A stretch of 64,000 nt of DNA. It comes from Talinum fruticosum. Lineage: Eukaryota; Streptophyta; Magnoliopsida; Caryophyllales; Talinaceae. Below are positions 24,837 through 36,938 of the stretch, piece by piece. Position numbers and translations under genes: made by a program. The notes under the pieces are model-generated. The model had not been told where the DNA came from, did no database searches, and saw only the letters and a program-made list of their open reading frames with translations. The stretch is from positions 1,131,001 through 1,195,000 of the forward strand of contig JAITYX010000042.1 of the NCBI GenBank assembly GCA_021018815.1. The letters are read 5' to 3'. The first letter of the stretch is position 1; each line of letters starts with the position of its first letter.

Positions 24837-26805
24837 ACTTAAGGGAAATTTTATTTTTGTTTTTCCTTTTTCGAAGAGAAGGAAAACTTCACATGGAAAA
24901 GATATTTGGAAAGTGATGATAAACTCACGAGTCTCTGATAAACATTAGTGATATAAATTTTATGAAAATGACTGCAAAAATTTAATTATTAGTTTGTGGA
25001 ACCTTCTGTAGCTGTAGGTGGTGTAGTATTTGATATAATTATATATGTCGAAATAATTTATAACCTACAATTTTATATCGTATATAAAATTGTATGGATA
25101 TTAGTGAGTATTTTGTACATAAATCCTTCAAATTATCCCTCTTAATTGGCTTGATTATACTAAATTAACTAGCTTAGCAACATTTAGTTTTCGAGCAAAT
25201 TGGGAAAAAGAAAATGATCTTGATCATTAAAGGAGGAGTAATGCATTAATGTTGCAGCTTAATTGGTTGGCATTCATTTATTGTGATCCATGGACAGACA
25301 TAAAAGCTTCTTTCAGGTTCAGTATCTCTGTCGTTCTCTCTCTCTCTCTCTCTCAATCTCTCTTTCCCGTCTCTCTCTGCAAACATCTGGAGCATGCAAT
25401 CGTAAACCTTTACAGGCTTGTTCTTCATGAATGTGTTTTAATGATGTTGAAGCAAGTCGAGTTGCTAAAGTTCACGTGAAATCGCCATAGCTCCTTTGTA
25501 ACTTCGAGCTGCTTTCTGATCATTTCTGCAAATATTGACAGCTACTTATGCATGTGCCCTGTAGTCTAGTTCCCTATATATGTATGATCGAGCTCCCGGG
25601 TTAGTTATAGGTGTTATCAATTGTGTTAGCTATTTACATTAACTATTTTTAAAAAAAAAAAAAAACTTTTGGTGAAATTTAGCTCTTTATGATGAGTTAA
25701 GTTTTAGTTTTTTCAAATTAACTTTTTAGATTCAATAAGCTCTTCTTAAAAACTAGTTTACCAAACATCGAAAAATTAGTTGTTTTAACACTTTGCATCG
25801 CATAATCTCCTTTTGGCTAAAAAGCTATCAACCAAACAACTCCTCAGAGTGCACAAAAGTGTTTTAGCCTATGTAGATTCAAGAAGTCGTAAGTAAACAA
25901 GAATTGTAAGAAGTTGTAAATTATAAATTTATGTTTAAACAAACAGTTCCTATGTTTTGAATTGAAATGTGATCGATATGATTCTAAAAATTTGGTGTCT
26001 CATTTGATTAAAAAAGAATGAATGATTTTAGTATAAAGAGTAAAATTTTGTGATTGAACCTAAAGAATTAAGGTTGATATATATATGATCATCCAAACTA
26101 TAGTTTCTCTATTTTAGAGGAAGCCTAAAAGGTTGACTGGTTCGGGGTGGGGGAGGATGTCGAGACTACTATCCCCAAGCACAGAAATTCCTCACACAAG
26201 AGGATTTTTGTGCCCCACATAATTGAACGGGGAATAAGGTGAGGCCTCTCACCTCTCAACCAGATGGTGGAGTTAGTAAAAATATTTAAAGGTATCCCCT
26301 TTTAATATTCTTAAAGTTTACAAACATTATTATTTTTTATGGGTATCCCTTTTAATAATTTTAAATTTTAAATATAATTTTTTTTTTTGTTGTAAGTGTC
26401 CTTAGACACCCATAAACTTCACTTGTCTCTGCCCCTGCTCTCGACGTTAGTCTCTCTTTATTATGTAAACTTGATGAATACAATACAATATAAAAAATTT
26501 GATTTTAACCCTGTTGAAAATCCAGAAAACATTTACTTACTTTCAATAATTATTTGAATAAATTAATAATAAATCACATATAATAAACATTTACAAAGAA
26601 TTCTATCAACAACAAAAAAATAAATTAAAAAAACTTGCTCTAAACATATATGTCATGAGTCTATTCGTGACAAATATTCCCATATTATAACTCCAGACAG
26701 TACCAAATTAAAATAACTTATGTTAAAGCATAAAATCTTTTTTAAGTTTTATTACTATTTTAAACTTTATATACTTTATATATATATATATCGCAGCATA
26801 TTTAA

Positions 26806-26808
<3 letters not shown>

Positions 26809-26874
<66 letters not shown>
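26809..26874. repeat. (AT)n microsatellite
   Basis: About 33 AT units without interruption, preceded by a shorter TA run at about 26777-26791. Confidence 0.95.
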
Positions 26875-26877
<3 letters not shown>

Positions 26878-29800
26878 ATCAATAAGTTTAAATTAGCTCG
26901 ATCGACCACATATTATTATATTATTTTGTAGTATCTACACCTCAATCATATCTAAAGGATATATGAAGAGACACATTACAACATAAAACTTTTCTTTATC
27001 CTAATTATTTTTTTCAAAGGTCCATATAAATAGAATTTGAATACAGCTGATATCTACCGACATATTACCGATGTTGTTCAGTTGAGCATATCGGGCTACT
27101 TATACGTTCACATTGCACGTTATTTACATTTGTGCTGATCGTATTGTGTGTCCCACGTTAATATAAGTAGCCTATGCCAAAAAGACCCGACAAAAGACCC
27201 TATGCAATGCAATTATAACAAACCCCATAATATAAATATGTCATTTTTTGAGGAGCAAGTGATGTGAAAATTTCAAATGGAGATTGCTTATTGCTTTATT
27301 GCAAAAGTGCCCCTGGAATTATTTCTCATATATTCTCTGAAATTGATTTTCTGCCCCTTTTTATTATTGCTCTCCCAAATGCACGTGTTTGAGCTTCTAC
27401 TTATTCTTCCACAAGGAATGTTAATTGGATCCACTAATTACTACTACATTAGTACCTTAATTACCTTGATTTTAACTATATATCCCGCAAAATATCATTC
27501 ACAGTTTCTTGATTTTTGCGGTGGTATTGTACCTGGTAAGGAGGAGAACACGAAGTTCGAATTCTTAGATACAAACTTGTTATGAGGGCTTTTATTTTGA
27601 ACACTAGCGGTTATGATCATGCTTTAATCTTAATCTATTATGTGTACTTACATATACGACGGAATTATATGGAAAATATTATAATAAAAATAATAGATTT
27701 TAAGAATTTATTAATGTCTCAACACCCATTTGAATTATCTTTCTATGGAATATACAACTAACTTTTAATTCATCAGTATATAGGATAGAAGTAACAGAAC
27801 CAGTCTAAATGCAATTTAAGGGTAAAAGGCCAATAATGTATCTAAATTTTAACATCTTCGACCTCACCCCGAGCAGAAACTTTTAGGGTATACTTGTATC
27901 GTATTTATTCATAAGGAAAATAAATTTTGCTGCAAAAATGTATTTCGTCAGATCATTGCAGCAGCAAAAAGTGCGAGAGCTTTTGAATATATATAACTGG
28001 AAATAATATGAAGAAATGATGGGCATGGCTTCACTGCTAGGCTAGCCATGTCCAAACTTGAGGCCGAGGCTGGTTTTTCAGACTTGGAAATTAAGGAAGC
28101 AAAGGAATAAAATAATTGGAAATCAATTTCAGCCTGGCGTATAATCCAAAAAGAACAAAAAGAATGTATAAATTAATGCATTCTGGAACTTACTGAATTC
28201 TGACATAAGGATAATTTTTTTAGCATGCCCAGTTCTTTTTCTTTGCCCAGTGCCCTAAAAGCTGATCAATGTCCACACATTAAATTCCAGTTTAAATATA
28301 GCAATTCTCAGAAAAAGTGAAAAATAATGATGTTGTAGATAGAGTTTGATGAATTGAAGTTGAGATATGCACACTTTTTACCTCATTTTAATTAAATTAA
28401 AATCAGTTTAAATAAAAGTTTTAACTGATATTTTCTTTTATATATAGACTCGAGAAAACTAATTGTATTGAGATGATCTTCTTATATGATAATTCGGTCA
28501 AAAAGTTAACTGATAATTGAATACTTAAAAAAATAGTTTTCCAATATATTCGTTTATGTCTCCTAAATATTGATATCTGATAAGAGCTAGATAAATCGAT
28601 TGAATTACACGTAAAACCCTATATTACATGCATTTACAAGTTCATGTAAGACGATTTATTTTTTAAATCAATATATAAGATGATCTTATATACACATTAT
28701 AGCAAACTATATGTAAACTAAGCCACCTTTTCTAAGCATGCATGAAGAAGTATTATTCATGGGAAGATTAAAGAGATGAAATTGCAAAGTTAATTGAGGG
28801 ATTAGTACAAATTCTTACATGCACCTACAAGCTTATACTCATAGGTGTTATATCATTATTTTAGACCTACACAACCTTCTATTTTTTGTTCGTCCAATTA
28901 TTTATTAATATATGTACGAGAAACCGATACTTTTAGGTACATATAAGATATTATGAGAAATTATTACGAGATGATTTAGTTGAACTAAGGAGTGCATCTC
29001 TAATCTAATCTAGAAGGTGTTGAGGATCATTCTCTCTCTCTCTCTCTCTAGAAGTTTGTTGTTAGTATAGATTTGGTTATGATTGAAAATTACAAAAGAT
29101 TAATGATGTCACATAAAATTGTTTAAAAAATAATTAATTAGTGTAAAAGGGATAAAGGGCTTCTTTGGAGGTTAATTATGAGTCCCACAAACCGCCCCAA
29201 AAAAACACCCTTAATTTCCCCACTTGGCTTCATTTACACTGTTTCTTTGCCTCCTCAACCCTAAAGCATCTACCCTTTTCACACTCTTTCTATTTCTTAC
29301 CTTTTTCCCTTTCCATTTGTTTTTTTAAATTTTTTATAATTGGGGTTACTTATCTTATTGATAGTCCATTTTCAAGCAAGAAATCATTTATAATCTTATC
29401 CAAATAGTTTAAAATATACATATACCAAAATAATTAATCTTATCTAATCTAAATGGTCCCTTAACTAATCCTAATATTGAGTCAATTTATATATTAAGGG
29501 TAGGCAAAACTTGCACAATTAGGAAAAAAATAAAAACAAACTATGGACTTATGTCGTTAATTTATATGTATATAGACAATTTTTATGTAAAGAGACCTGC
29601 AAAGATTGATGTAAGTGAGATAAATAGACGATAACTTTTATTTGATTTTTCTGGGTCTAAAGTTCTAAACTCCTAACTTGATGAAGTTTTTTTTTATTAA
29701 AAAGTTTAACATAAATAAAAATGATTTAGTGAAAGGTAATAGAAAATTACGCCATACGAAACAATAGAGGCCACAAGGCCGATTAAGATTTGGGTGAATT

Positions 29801-32767
29801 TCCTTGTCATGAAAATGTATTATAACCCTTTGCCAAAAAAAATAATGTATTATAACATCACATGAATATAATTGTAAATGACTGATATATATATACTAAT
29901 TAAGAAGACTGTAATAATTATAATAAACATAAATATTAGGTATAGGGTTACAATAAAATATGACATTGCCACGTGGAACAATGCTGACCACCAGAACTAA
30001 TTGATTTGGGTAAATTTCTTTTTCATGAATAATAAATTAATTAACAAAATAATATCCTAATTATAATTAATTATAGAGGAAAATGGAGAATTACTTTTAC
30101 GTTTAGTTCCAATAATCTCCTCTCTCTCTACCAAAATACGACAATGATGGAAGGATCTAAGCCTTACTACATGTCTTGTCTTAGAGGTTTTCTAGCTTGG
30201 GTAGTGAAATATATACTTAACTACAATTGTTTAAACATATGATCAACATATGAAATAAAAATAAATCGATATTATCAACAAGAACAGATCGTAAACATGA
30301 AGAAAAACATATCTCCCGAGAAAACCATCAATGATATATTAAGTGTGATTGTATTTACATACACGATCGGTTATCGTAAAATCTTTTTAAAAATGTGATT
30401 AATAATTTTAAATATTATACTATCTACCTTATGCCAAGCATAAATATATAGAAAAGTCTTGTCTCGGAGTCTTGGCAATACTAAAATTTCTATTTTCGTA
30501 GTCTTTTCTTGTTGGGGGTGCAAAGTTGTAGTTCTTTTTGTTTTGTTTGTCTATAATTTATGTATTCTTTTTAGGTAATTAAATTAAATTAAATTTATAT
30601 ATGTTCTTTACAATGATGGAAATGGACCAAAAAGAGGGACCCATTATATTGTAAAAATATTAATTTTGTATTAAAATAATTAAGCTTCTTTTCGGGCACC
30701 AACTTTGTTCAAATATGATGTGGACTTTTGGAGACTATTTATGATAAATAAATATAAATATAACAGAATCACAAATCTAAAAAGGATTCACTTAATTATA
30801 TTAATTAGTGGCATATCCTTATTGTTTGAAAAGAAGATTCCGCGGTAAATTGCAGTAGAATATAAATGATTAATTTACAAGACTGTCATATTAGTTTATT
30901 TATTTATTTTATATAACGTCAGTTATATTTGATTTGATGTGGGCATAACATAATATTTATCGTTGCAAAATTTATATTAAAACATCAAAAATAATTAATA
31001 AGGATGAAATTTAAAAAATGACCTTAATTTTTGAATATATTTTTTGTGATTAATATATATATTTTTTGTTAAAAGAAAATAAATAAATTGCGGAACAATG
31101 AAAACTCGAATCCCATGGAGCAGAAAAGTGCGTATGAAAAGCAAGCGTAGCCCCAAAGAAAGCGGCTGTCTTATAATATCCCTCTCAACACATTAATTAT
31201 GTTGTGGAGAAATATTCGTCATTTAATTTCCCACAAATCCTTTCTTGGAATTTGTTCTATGCCTACATTTTAATTTTTCTTGGTGATTTTTAGGTCATAA
31301 TATAGTCTACATCCCTTTTTATTTGACTCTTTTGTTTTCTCATCCTTTCATTTTAATTTATTTATCGTTTTCGGCCTGTTGAGAGAATATCAAAGCGAAG
31401 TTAGCTTCAATACAAATTAATAATTAAAAGATCAAAATATTTCTCGAATTTCATTAAAAATAATTAATAAAGATAAAATTAGTAAAGTAGTCGTTAATAT
31501 GTTACTGAGATTATGAAAGTGATAGATGTTATGAAACAAAAAGTATTTAAGACCAAAAACAGCCGAGTAAAAAGAGTTTTTATCACTTTAAACTATCACG
31601 AGTCTTCAATATTATTGAGACAAACGCTATTCGGTTTTCGTTCAGTCTCTAATATAGATTTGAGATCAATTTTGAACTTTTTAAGACCGTTTTTTTAATT
31701 TCAATTAAGGTGCTTTCTTATAGCAAACAACCTAACTTAAAAATGATTCTTCTATACCTTTAGGGGTGCAAACTAAGGGCCATAGCCCCATGTTCTTGAT
31801 GGAGATCTATTCTCATAAATCAACCCCCCTCCCCTTCTCTCTTTGATAAAGATTAAGTTTGTTTTTATTGTTTATGTATATATGTGAGCCACTTAGCTTA
31901 TGACACTTGGGCATGATCAAAGGATAGACTATATAGTTTGTCTTTTGACATGAAGAAGAGGACAAATCTAAGGCCAAAAGCAAGCAAGTAAAGGAGGCTT
32001 TTGATGACTTATGTTAGACTCATATGAGGTAATGTATGAGTGAGACTTGAAGGATATGAAAGAAATATCAAATACTTACAAAATGCAATGATTAGTTGCA
32101 TCATGTGGACAGGGTGGATTATCTGACGTGTCATCCAAATGGCGACCGATGAGATGCGCCAAGTAAGCAAGGGTCGGCGCACCAAACGGCCAAGTAAGCA
32201 AGGGTGGAAAATCTTTATTGAGAGAGGGCGGGAGAAGGAGGAGAGAAACCATTGGTTGGGAGGCTTTTATGGGTAGTTTTAAAGTGTTCAAGCAATAGTT
32301 TTCATTCATTCATGTCTTTTTAGAGAGAGATGAACGGTGGGTGACTTAGTGGTCACTCATTTTATGTTTTATACGTCCCAAAGTTTAAATTTTTGGGTAC
32401 AAAATTTTCATGTAGATGAAAATAGTTGGACTTGACATGTTTCCTTTGACTTGTTATGGTCTGAACTTTTCTAAGATAAAGAGTTCAAGCGAGTGGACCG
32501 ATTTATCGATAAAAAATATTTTTTAGAGAGAGAGGATATGTATAACATGGAGATTAAGGGAAGTGGTGCAAAGTCTTGAAGCACAAAATTACGGTGGAGG
32601 AGAGAGAAAGTTAAGAGGGGATTAAAGGGGAGGTGGCGTGAAAACTTGGGTGTCACGCCGTCCAAAATAAAAACATAAATTTGCCAACCCTTAATCCCCA
32701 TGCGCAATCGATAGCTTTTCTTCTCTCCTCCCCCTCCCCCATATTTCTCCTGCCCTAGCTAGCTTGT

Positions 32768-33003
32768 AAAATATATATATATATATACATATATAGTATC
32801 CCCTCCTCCTCTCTTCTCCTATAGCTACCTCTCCCTCAACCAGCAAGATCTTCGATCATACTACGTACCCCTCTCAATCTGATCCTAGCAAGCTCATCGC
32901 AAACACTCACACCAAGTTCTTCAATCTTGACTGTCAAATCGAGAAGCAACAACCTGACAACAGTACAGGATTCCGGGGACGGAACTCGAGTTATAATCTA
33001 TTG
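32768..33003 (+). promoter_or_regulatory. Possible core promoter and non-coding first exon of the NAC gene
   Basis: A TA-rich TATA-like stretch (about 32768-32796) is followed by pyrimidine-rich, leader-like sequence (CCTCCTCCTCTCTTCTCC) and a GC-balanced stretch. It could end at a donor near 33003 (ATTG|GTTAGT), spliced to an acceptor TTCTAG at about 33976-33981, 13 bases before the NAC start codon. This is inferred from composition and splice-like motifs only. Confidence 0.3.
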
Positions 33004-33821
33004 GTTAGTATTGAATTCATACAAGTGTTTCTTCCATTCTCCTTTCTTATACCCAGCATTTTGGTCATGGGGATCCTCCAAGTAGCTACATGATCCATAC
33101 AGGTTGGGTATGTGTGCATCAGATATGTGCATGTTATATATATACATGCGAGAATTTAAACGCAACAGATGCATGTCATCATCTACCCAGCTATACTTAT
33201 TCATATTCAATCTTTCTGAGTCTTTGAATTTGAATTCATTGTGTTTATAAGTTCTGATTACGTTTTTCAAAAGCCATTGTGTATGATCTTGCGTACGTTC
33301 ATCCATGATCAATAAGCCTGAGAGATCGAGATCTCGAGAGGGGAGGGGGTTGTTTGGGTTGGTAGACTGTATGGGTCAAGCAAGATCCTAGTGACCATGT
33401 CCGATTGAGTAGGAGATGGAGCATGAAAGAGAAGGGCAGGCAGGATCAAGGGTGGTGGGTAAGCAAAAGGAGGGTAAATGGGTGAATATATGGTGGACAT
33501 AGAAAGCTAAACAAAAAAAAAAAAAAGGCTAAGTTTGAATGTATATATGTATTATGTAAGTATATAAGAATGTAGTGCACTCTACTCCAAAGACAACACA
33601 ACGTGCTTTAATGCCCTTAAGTTCAATCTTTTCGGCTCTTTTTCGACTAATATATTCACATATATATTCTTATTGTTTGGTGGGGCACCCCTTGTTCTTC
33701 ATTGGCTCCAAACTTAGGTATAGGACCATCAAATTATACAATATGGTCCATACTCCATTCTCAATTTTGCATACACCCTTTTGGTCCAAATGCACTTGGG
33801 TTGATTATTATCATGCTATAG

Positions 33822-33823
<2 letters not shown>

Positions 33824-33863
<40 letters not shown>
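33824..33863. repeat. (AT)n microsatellite upstream of the NAC gene
   Basis: About 20 AT units ending roughly 130 bases before the NAC start codon. Confidence 0.95.
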
Positions 33864-33865
<2 letters not shown>

Positions 33866-33994
33866 GCTCATGTTTGTCCTTTCTGGTTCATGGTCAACAA
33901 GTAGGGATAAAAAATAATGTAACTTTTTATGTTAAATACCAGATCTCTCGCTGGATATTGGTTTTGTGGTACAAGTTCTAGATATTAATACTCG

Positions 33995-35613
33995 ATGGAT
34001 CAGATCGAGTCATGCGTTCCGCCGGGATTTAGATTTCATCCAACGGAGGAAGAACTTGTGGGTTTTTACCTCCAGAGAAAGGTCAGCTCACTGAAATTTG
34101 ATCTGGATGTCATCACTGAAATTGATCTCTACAGGATGGAGCCATGGGACATCCAAGGTATATATTCATCATTTGTTTTAATATTATTATATACTGCTGT
34201 GGGATCATAAAAAGTGCATATGTGATTTGATTGCAGCATCGTTGAATTACCAGTGTCTACATAATTATGCGTATGATCATACAAATGATTCATGGCTAAA
34301 TTGAAGTCAAGTTGACATAGTGGTAATAATGCCCTGGGCCCGAGCTCTGAGGGTTAGATCAACTTGACCCATCAAAGGAAATGATTCATGTCCGTGGTCC
34401 AAGTGGCTCAGCATGTCGATGAGCCATACCGAGCCAGGTCCAGGGATTGATTAAACTGAACTTGACTATGAATCCACGAGCCTTACTCGCTTCTCAGCCT
34501 AACCCACCTAGATTAATTGACCTGAGCCATGGCAATATGCTTGATTTGCCAATTACCACTACTAAGTTGTACTGTTGCAAGTGATAATTTAGGAGAGGTA
34601 ATATTGTTGATCATGTCTAACATGTGTACCCTTCTGGACTTGTTTTGTGCAGAGAAATGCAAGTTAGGATATGCTGAGCAGAATGAATGGTACTTCTTCA
34701 GTCACAAAGACAGGAAATACCCCACTGGAACTCGGACAAACAGAGCCACCGCTGCAGGGTTCTGGAAGGCCACGGGCAGAGACAAGGCTGTCTTATCCAA
34801 GGATAGGATCATAGGGATGAGGAAGACTCTCGTCTTCTACAAAGGTCGTGCCCCTAATGGCAGGAAGACTGATTGGATTATGCATGAGTACCGTCTCCAA
34901 ACATCCGAGCATGCTCCTCCCCAGGCAATTCCAAATTTAACTCTCTTTTCCCAACCCCAAATTCTGAGCTTTCAGCTATCAGCTTAAATTTTGGTTAAGA
35001 TCTTGAATACTGACGAAAGATAATATTGCAGGAAGAAGGATGGGTTGTATGCCGAGCATTTAAGAAACCAAGCCCGAGTCACAAGCAAGGTTTTGGAGCT
35101 TGGGGTCATCAAAATAACTACTACTATGGTTGTATGAGATATAACAGCAGTCACAATGGAATTATAAGCTCCCCATTATCATCAGTTCAAGATATAGCAA
35201 CTCCTGCTGACCATTCTTTGATAAACCAAAGCACAAACGCGTATCAACCTCAAAATCCCAGGCAGTCTTTCGGGTTTCTGGAGCAGGAATTCACTTCTGA
35301 CATCGTCAATAATCTCCTTGAAAACCAGCTGATTATGGAGCTACCGCGGTTAGACAGCCCCACCAATATTTCAAGAAAAGATACAGAAATTGATCATCAT
35401 CATCAGCAGCAGCAGCAGAGTGGTCTGATTACTACTGATAACAACAATGATCGTGAAAGTGGAAGCAATAATATCAAGTGGGAAACACTGGACAATTTGT
35501 TAAGTTCAGACTATTTACCTGAAGGAACATCATCATCATTCTCTAATCATGATTATGAGCTAGAGCCTCAGGATCAAGCCGGTTCTTTCTTCGGATGCTT
35601 CCCCAACTTGTAG
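33995..35613 (+). CDS. VND7: VND7-type NAC transcription factor (xylem vessel differentiation)
   Basis: VND7-type NAC proteins are master activators of xylem vessel cell formation, switching on secondary-wall and programmed-cell-death genes. Exons: 33995-34157, 34653-34924, 35032-35613, giving 338 residues with an intact frame. NAC domain (about 8-160): [60 protein letters not shown] and [40 protein letters not shown] and [23 protein letters not shown]. The C-terminal activation region keeps VND7-like motifs: [17 protein letters not shown] (like the family's W-x-TLD-x-LL) and a terminal GCFPNL. VND7 was chosen over VND1-6 because of [11 protein letters not shown]...AVLSK, ELP-LDSP and the GCFP end. 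The second intron has a GC donor (CCCCAG|GCAATT). A Gln/His run (HHHQQQQQ) lies near residue 256. Confidence 0.9.
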
Positions 35614-36938
35614 TTAAAACTCCAAGTCGAAACATTTATGTTATACAGTTTTTTTTTTTTACAAAGAATGCTGACATGAAATTGTTATCGATCGATTGAA
35701 GGCCGGGTGTAAATCTGGCTAGGGTTCTTGTTTAGCTAAGTTTGTAAATGCTAAACATAGAAGAAGAACCAAAATTATTGGTGTGTTCTGACAAAAACCA
35801 GGGCTTCTCTGTTCTGGGAATGAGTAGGGAGCTCCTTTGGCAACATTATGGCCAATTCAGGTGGAACTAATTGCACCAGGCCATATACTTCTTCATTCCA
35901 TAAATGTATCAAGGAATATTGTATTATTATCCGCTTAATTTTAACCTTGTTTGTCTCATTATTCATATCTTTGTTCTAGTTTTTAGCTTTGTTTTAACTC
36001 TCCAAATTTATCAGTAAAAATGGTGATGAATAATAAGTATTGTGATACGACTTTTATAGTGTGTAATAATGTCAGATCAAATAGGATATAGACTAATTTA
36101 GCACATATATTTCAAAGACTAATGAAAATACGTGACAAACACATTGAGAAAAATATGAAATAAACCAAATTATGTAAATTTTTGTATATAACTAATCATA
36201 TATTAGTGAAAAGAAGTGAAATGTTTTAAATAACCTTATCATGACAAATAAAATGGTCCCCATATTGCAAATAATATAATTAATGGGTATAATATTATAG
36301 TAGTTTAACCTTATTATCAAATAATAATAGAAATCTGCATTGATATTTTAAATTTATTTTTGTCTAAAAATTACATTTATATATATCATATAATTTTTAT
36401 TAATAAAATTTCTCTTTCTATCGGTAATAATAATAATATATTTTATCAATTTATATGTTTTTTTCATATGATTATATTATCAAATCCAAGGAATACTTTA
36501 TTCATAAAAATTTCATCTTTTTCTGAAATTATTTGGGTTGGAAAACAACGTTGAAATAATAACAGAAAATTGACCAAAAAAAGGCCTTCACCTCCATCAA
36601 CCTTTAACGCTCCTCTCCTTCAAATCTCCCTCCCGCAGATTCTCTCACCTCCCATTATCTCTCCGAGTTTCCATTAACGATTCGGACAGCGAGGAGAGGG
36701 AGGGAGAGAGAGAGAAAGAGAAAGAGTTGGACATGGGGAGATATCTCCAGAATCACTGCACTTCTTTCCTCCATTGATCCCTAAAATTTAGGGTTTGGAT
36801 TCTTATGTGTGGTCCACTTGGTCCGTTCTGATTCAATTTCCTGGTTTGATTGAGTTAGGGTTTTCTGGGTTCGTATCAGAAAAGAATGGAGGTCATTGGG
36901 GCCTGATATACGGAGCCTACTTTGTGGGTTCCGCAACA
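35614..36938. other. Intergenic region between VND7 and the VTT gene
   Basis: VND7 3' UTR, then strongly AT-rich DNA, then a CT/GA-rich leader-like region (about 36600-36790) before the VTT start codon. In-frame codons continue upstream of 36939 to a Met at 36795, but the product would lack family resemblance there. No additional gene is seen. Confidence 0.6.

Larger units (their letters stand above)
24723..33994. other. 9.3 kb gene-poor, AT-rich region
   Basis: No open frame here resembles a known protein and none exceeds about 105 residues. Contents: CT runs (about 25338-25354, 29034-29050); a long (AT)n run at 26809-26874; a GC-richer insert-like island at about 26120-26280 bounded by two similar stretches (GGTATCCCCTTTTAAT at about 26291 and GGTATCCCTTTTAAT at about 26341); a possible leader region of the downstream NAC gene at about 32760-33003; and an (AT)n run at 33824-33863. 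No LTR, transposase or reverse transcriptase fragment was recognised, though decayed elements could be missed by eye. The right half probably contains control DNA of the NAC gene. Confidence 0.6.

Noticed and set aside
26120..26360. LTR or SINE insertion in the 9.3 kb gap
   Set aside because: Only a short similar pair of stretches was seen; no convincing terminal repeats, primer-binding site or target duplication. Noted in the region entry only.
21969..26874. CRISPR-like or other spaced arrays
   Set aside because: The repeats are simple (TA)n tracts without spacers; this is a plant nuclear sequence.
32998..33312. 104-codon minus-strand frame upstream of VND7
   Set aside because: No recognisable motif, no promoter or splice context, and it lies in the probable leader intron of VND7.
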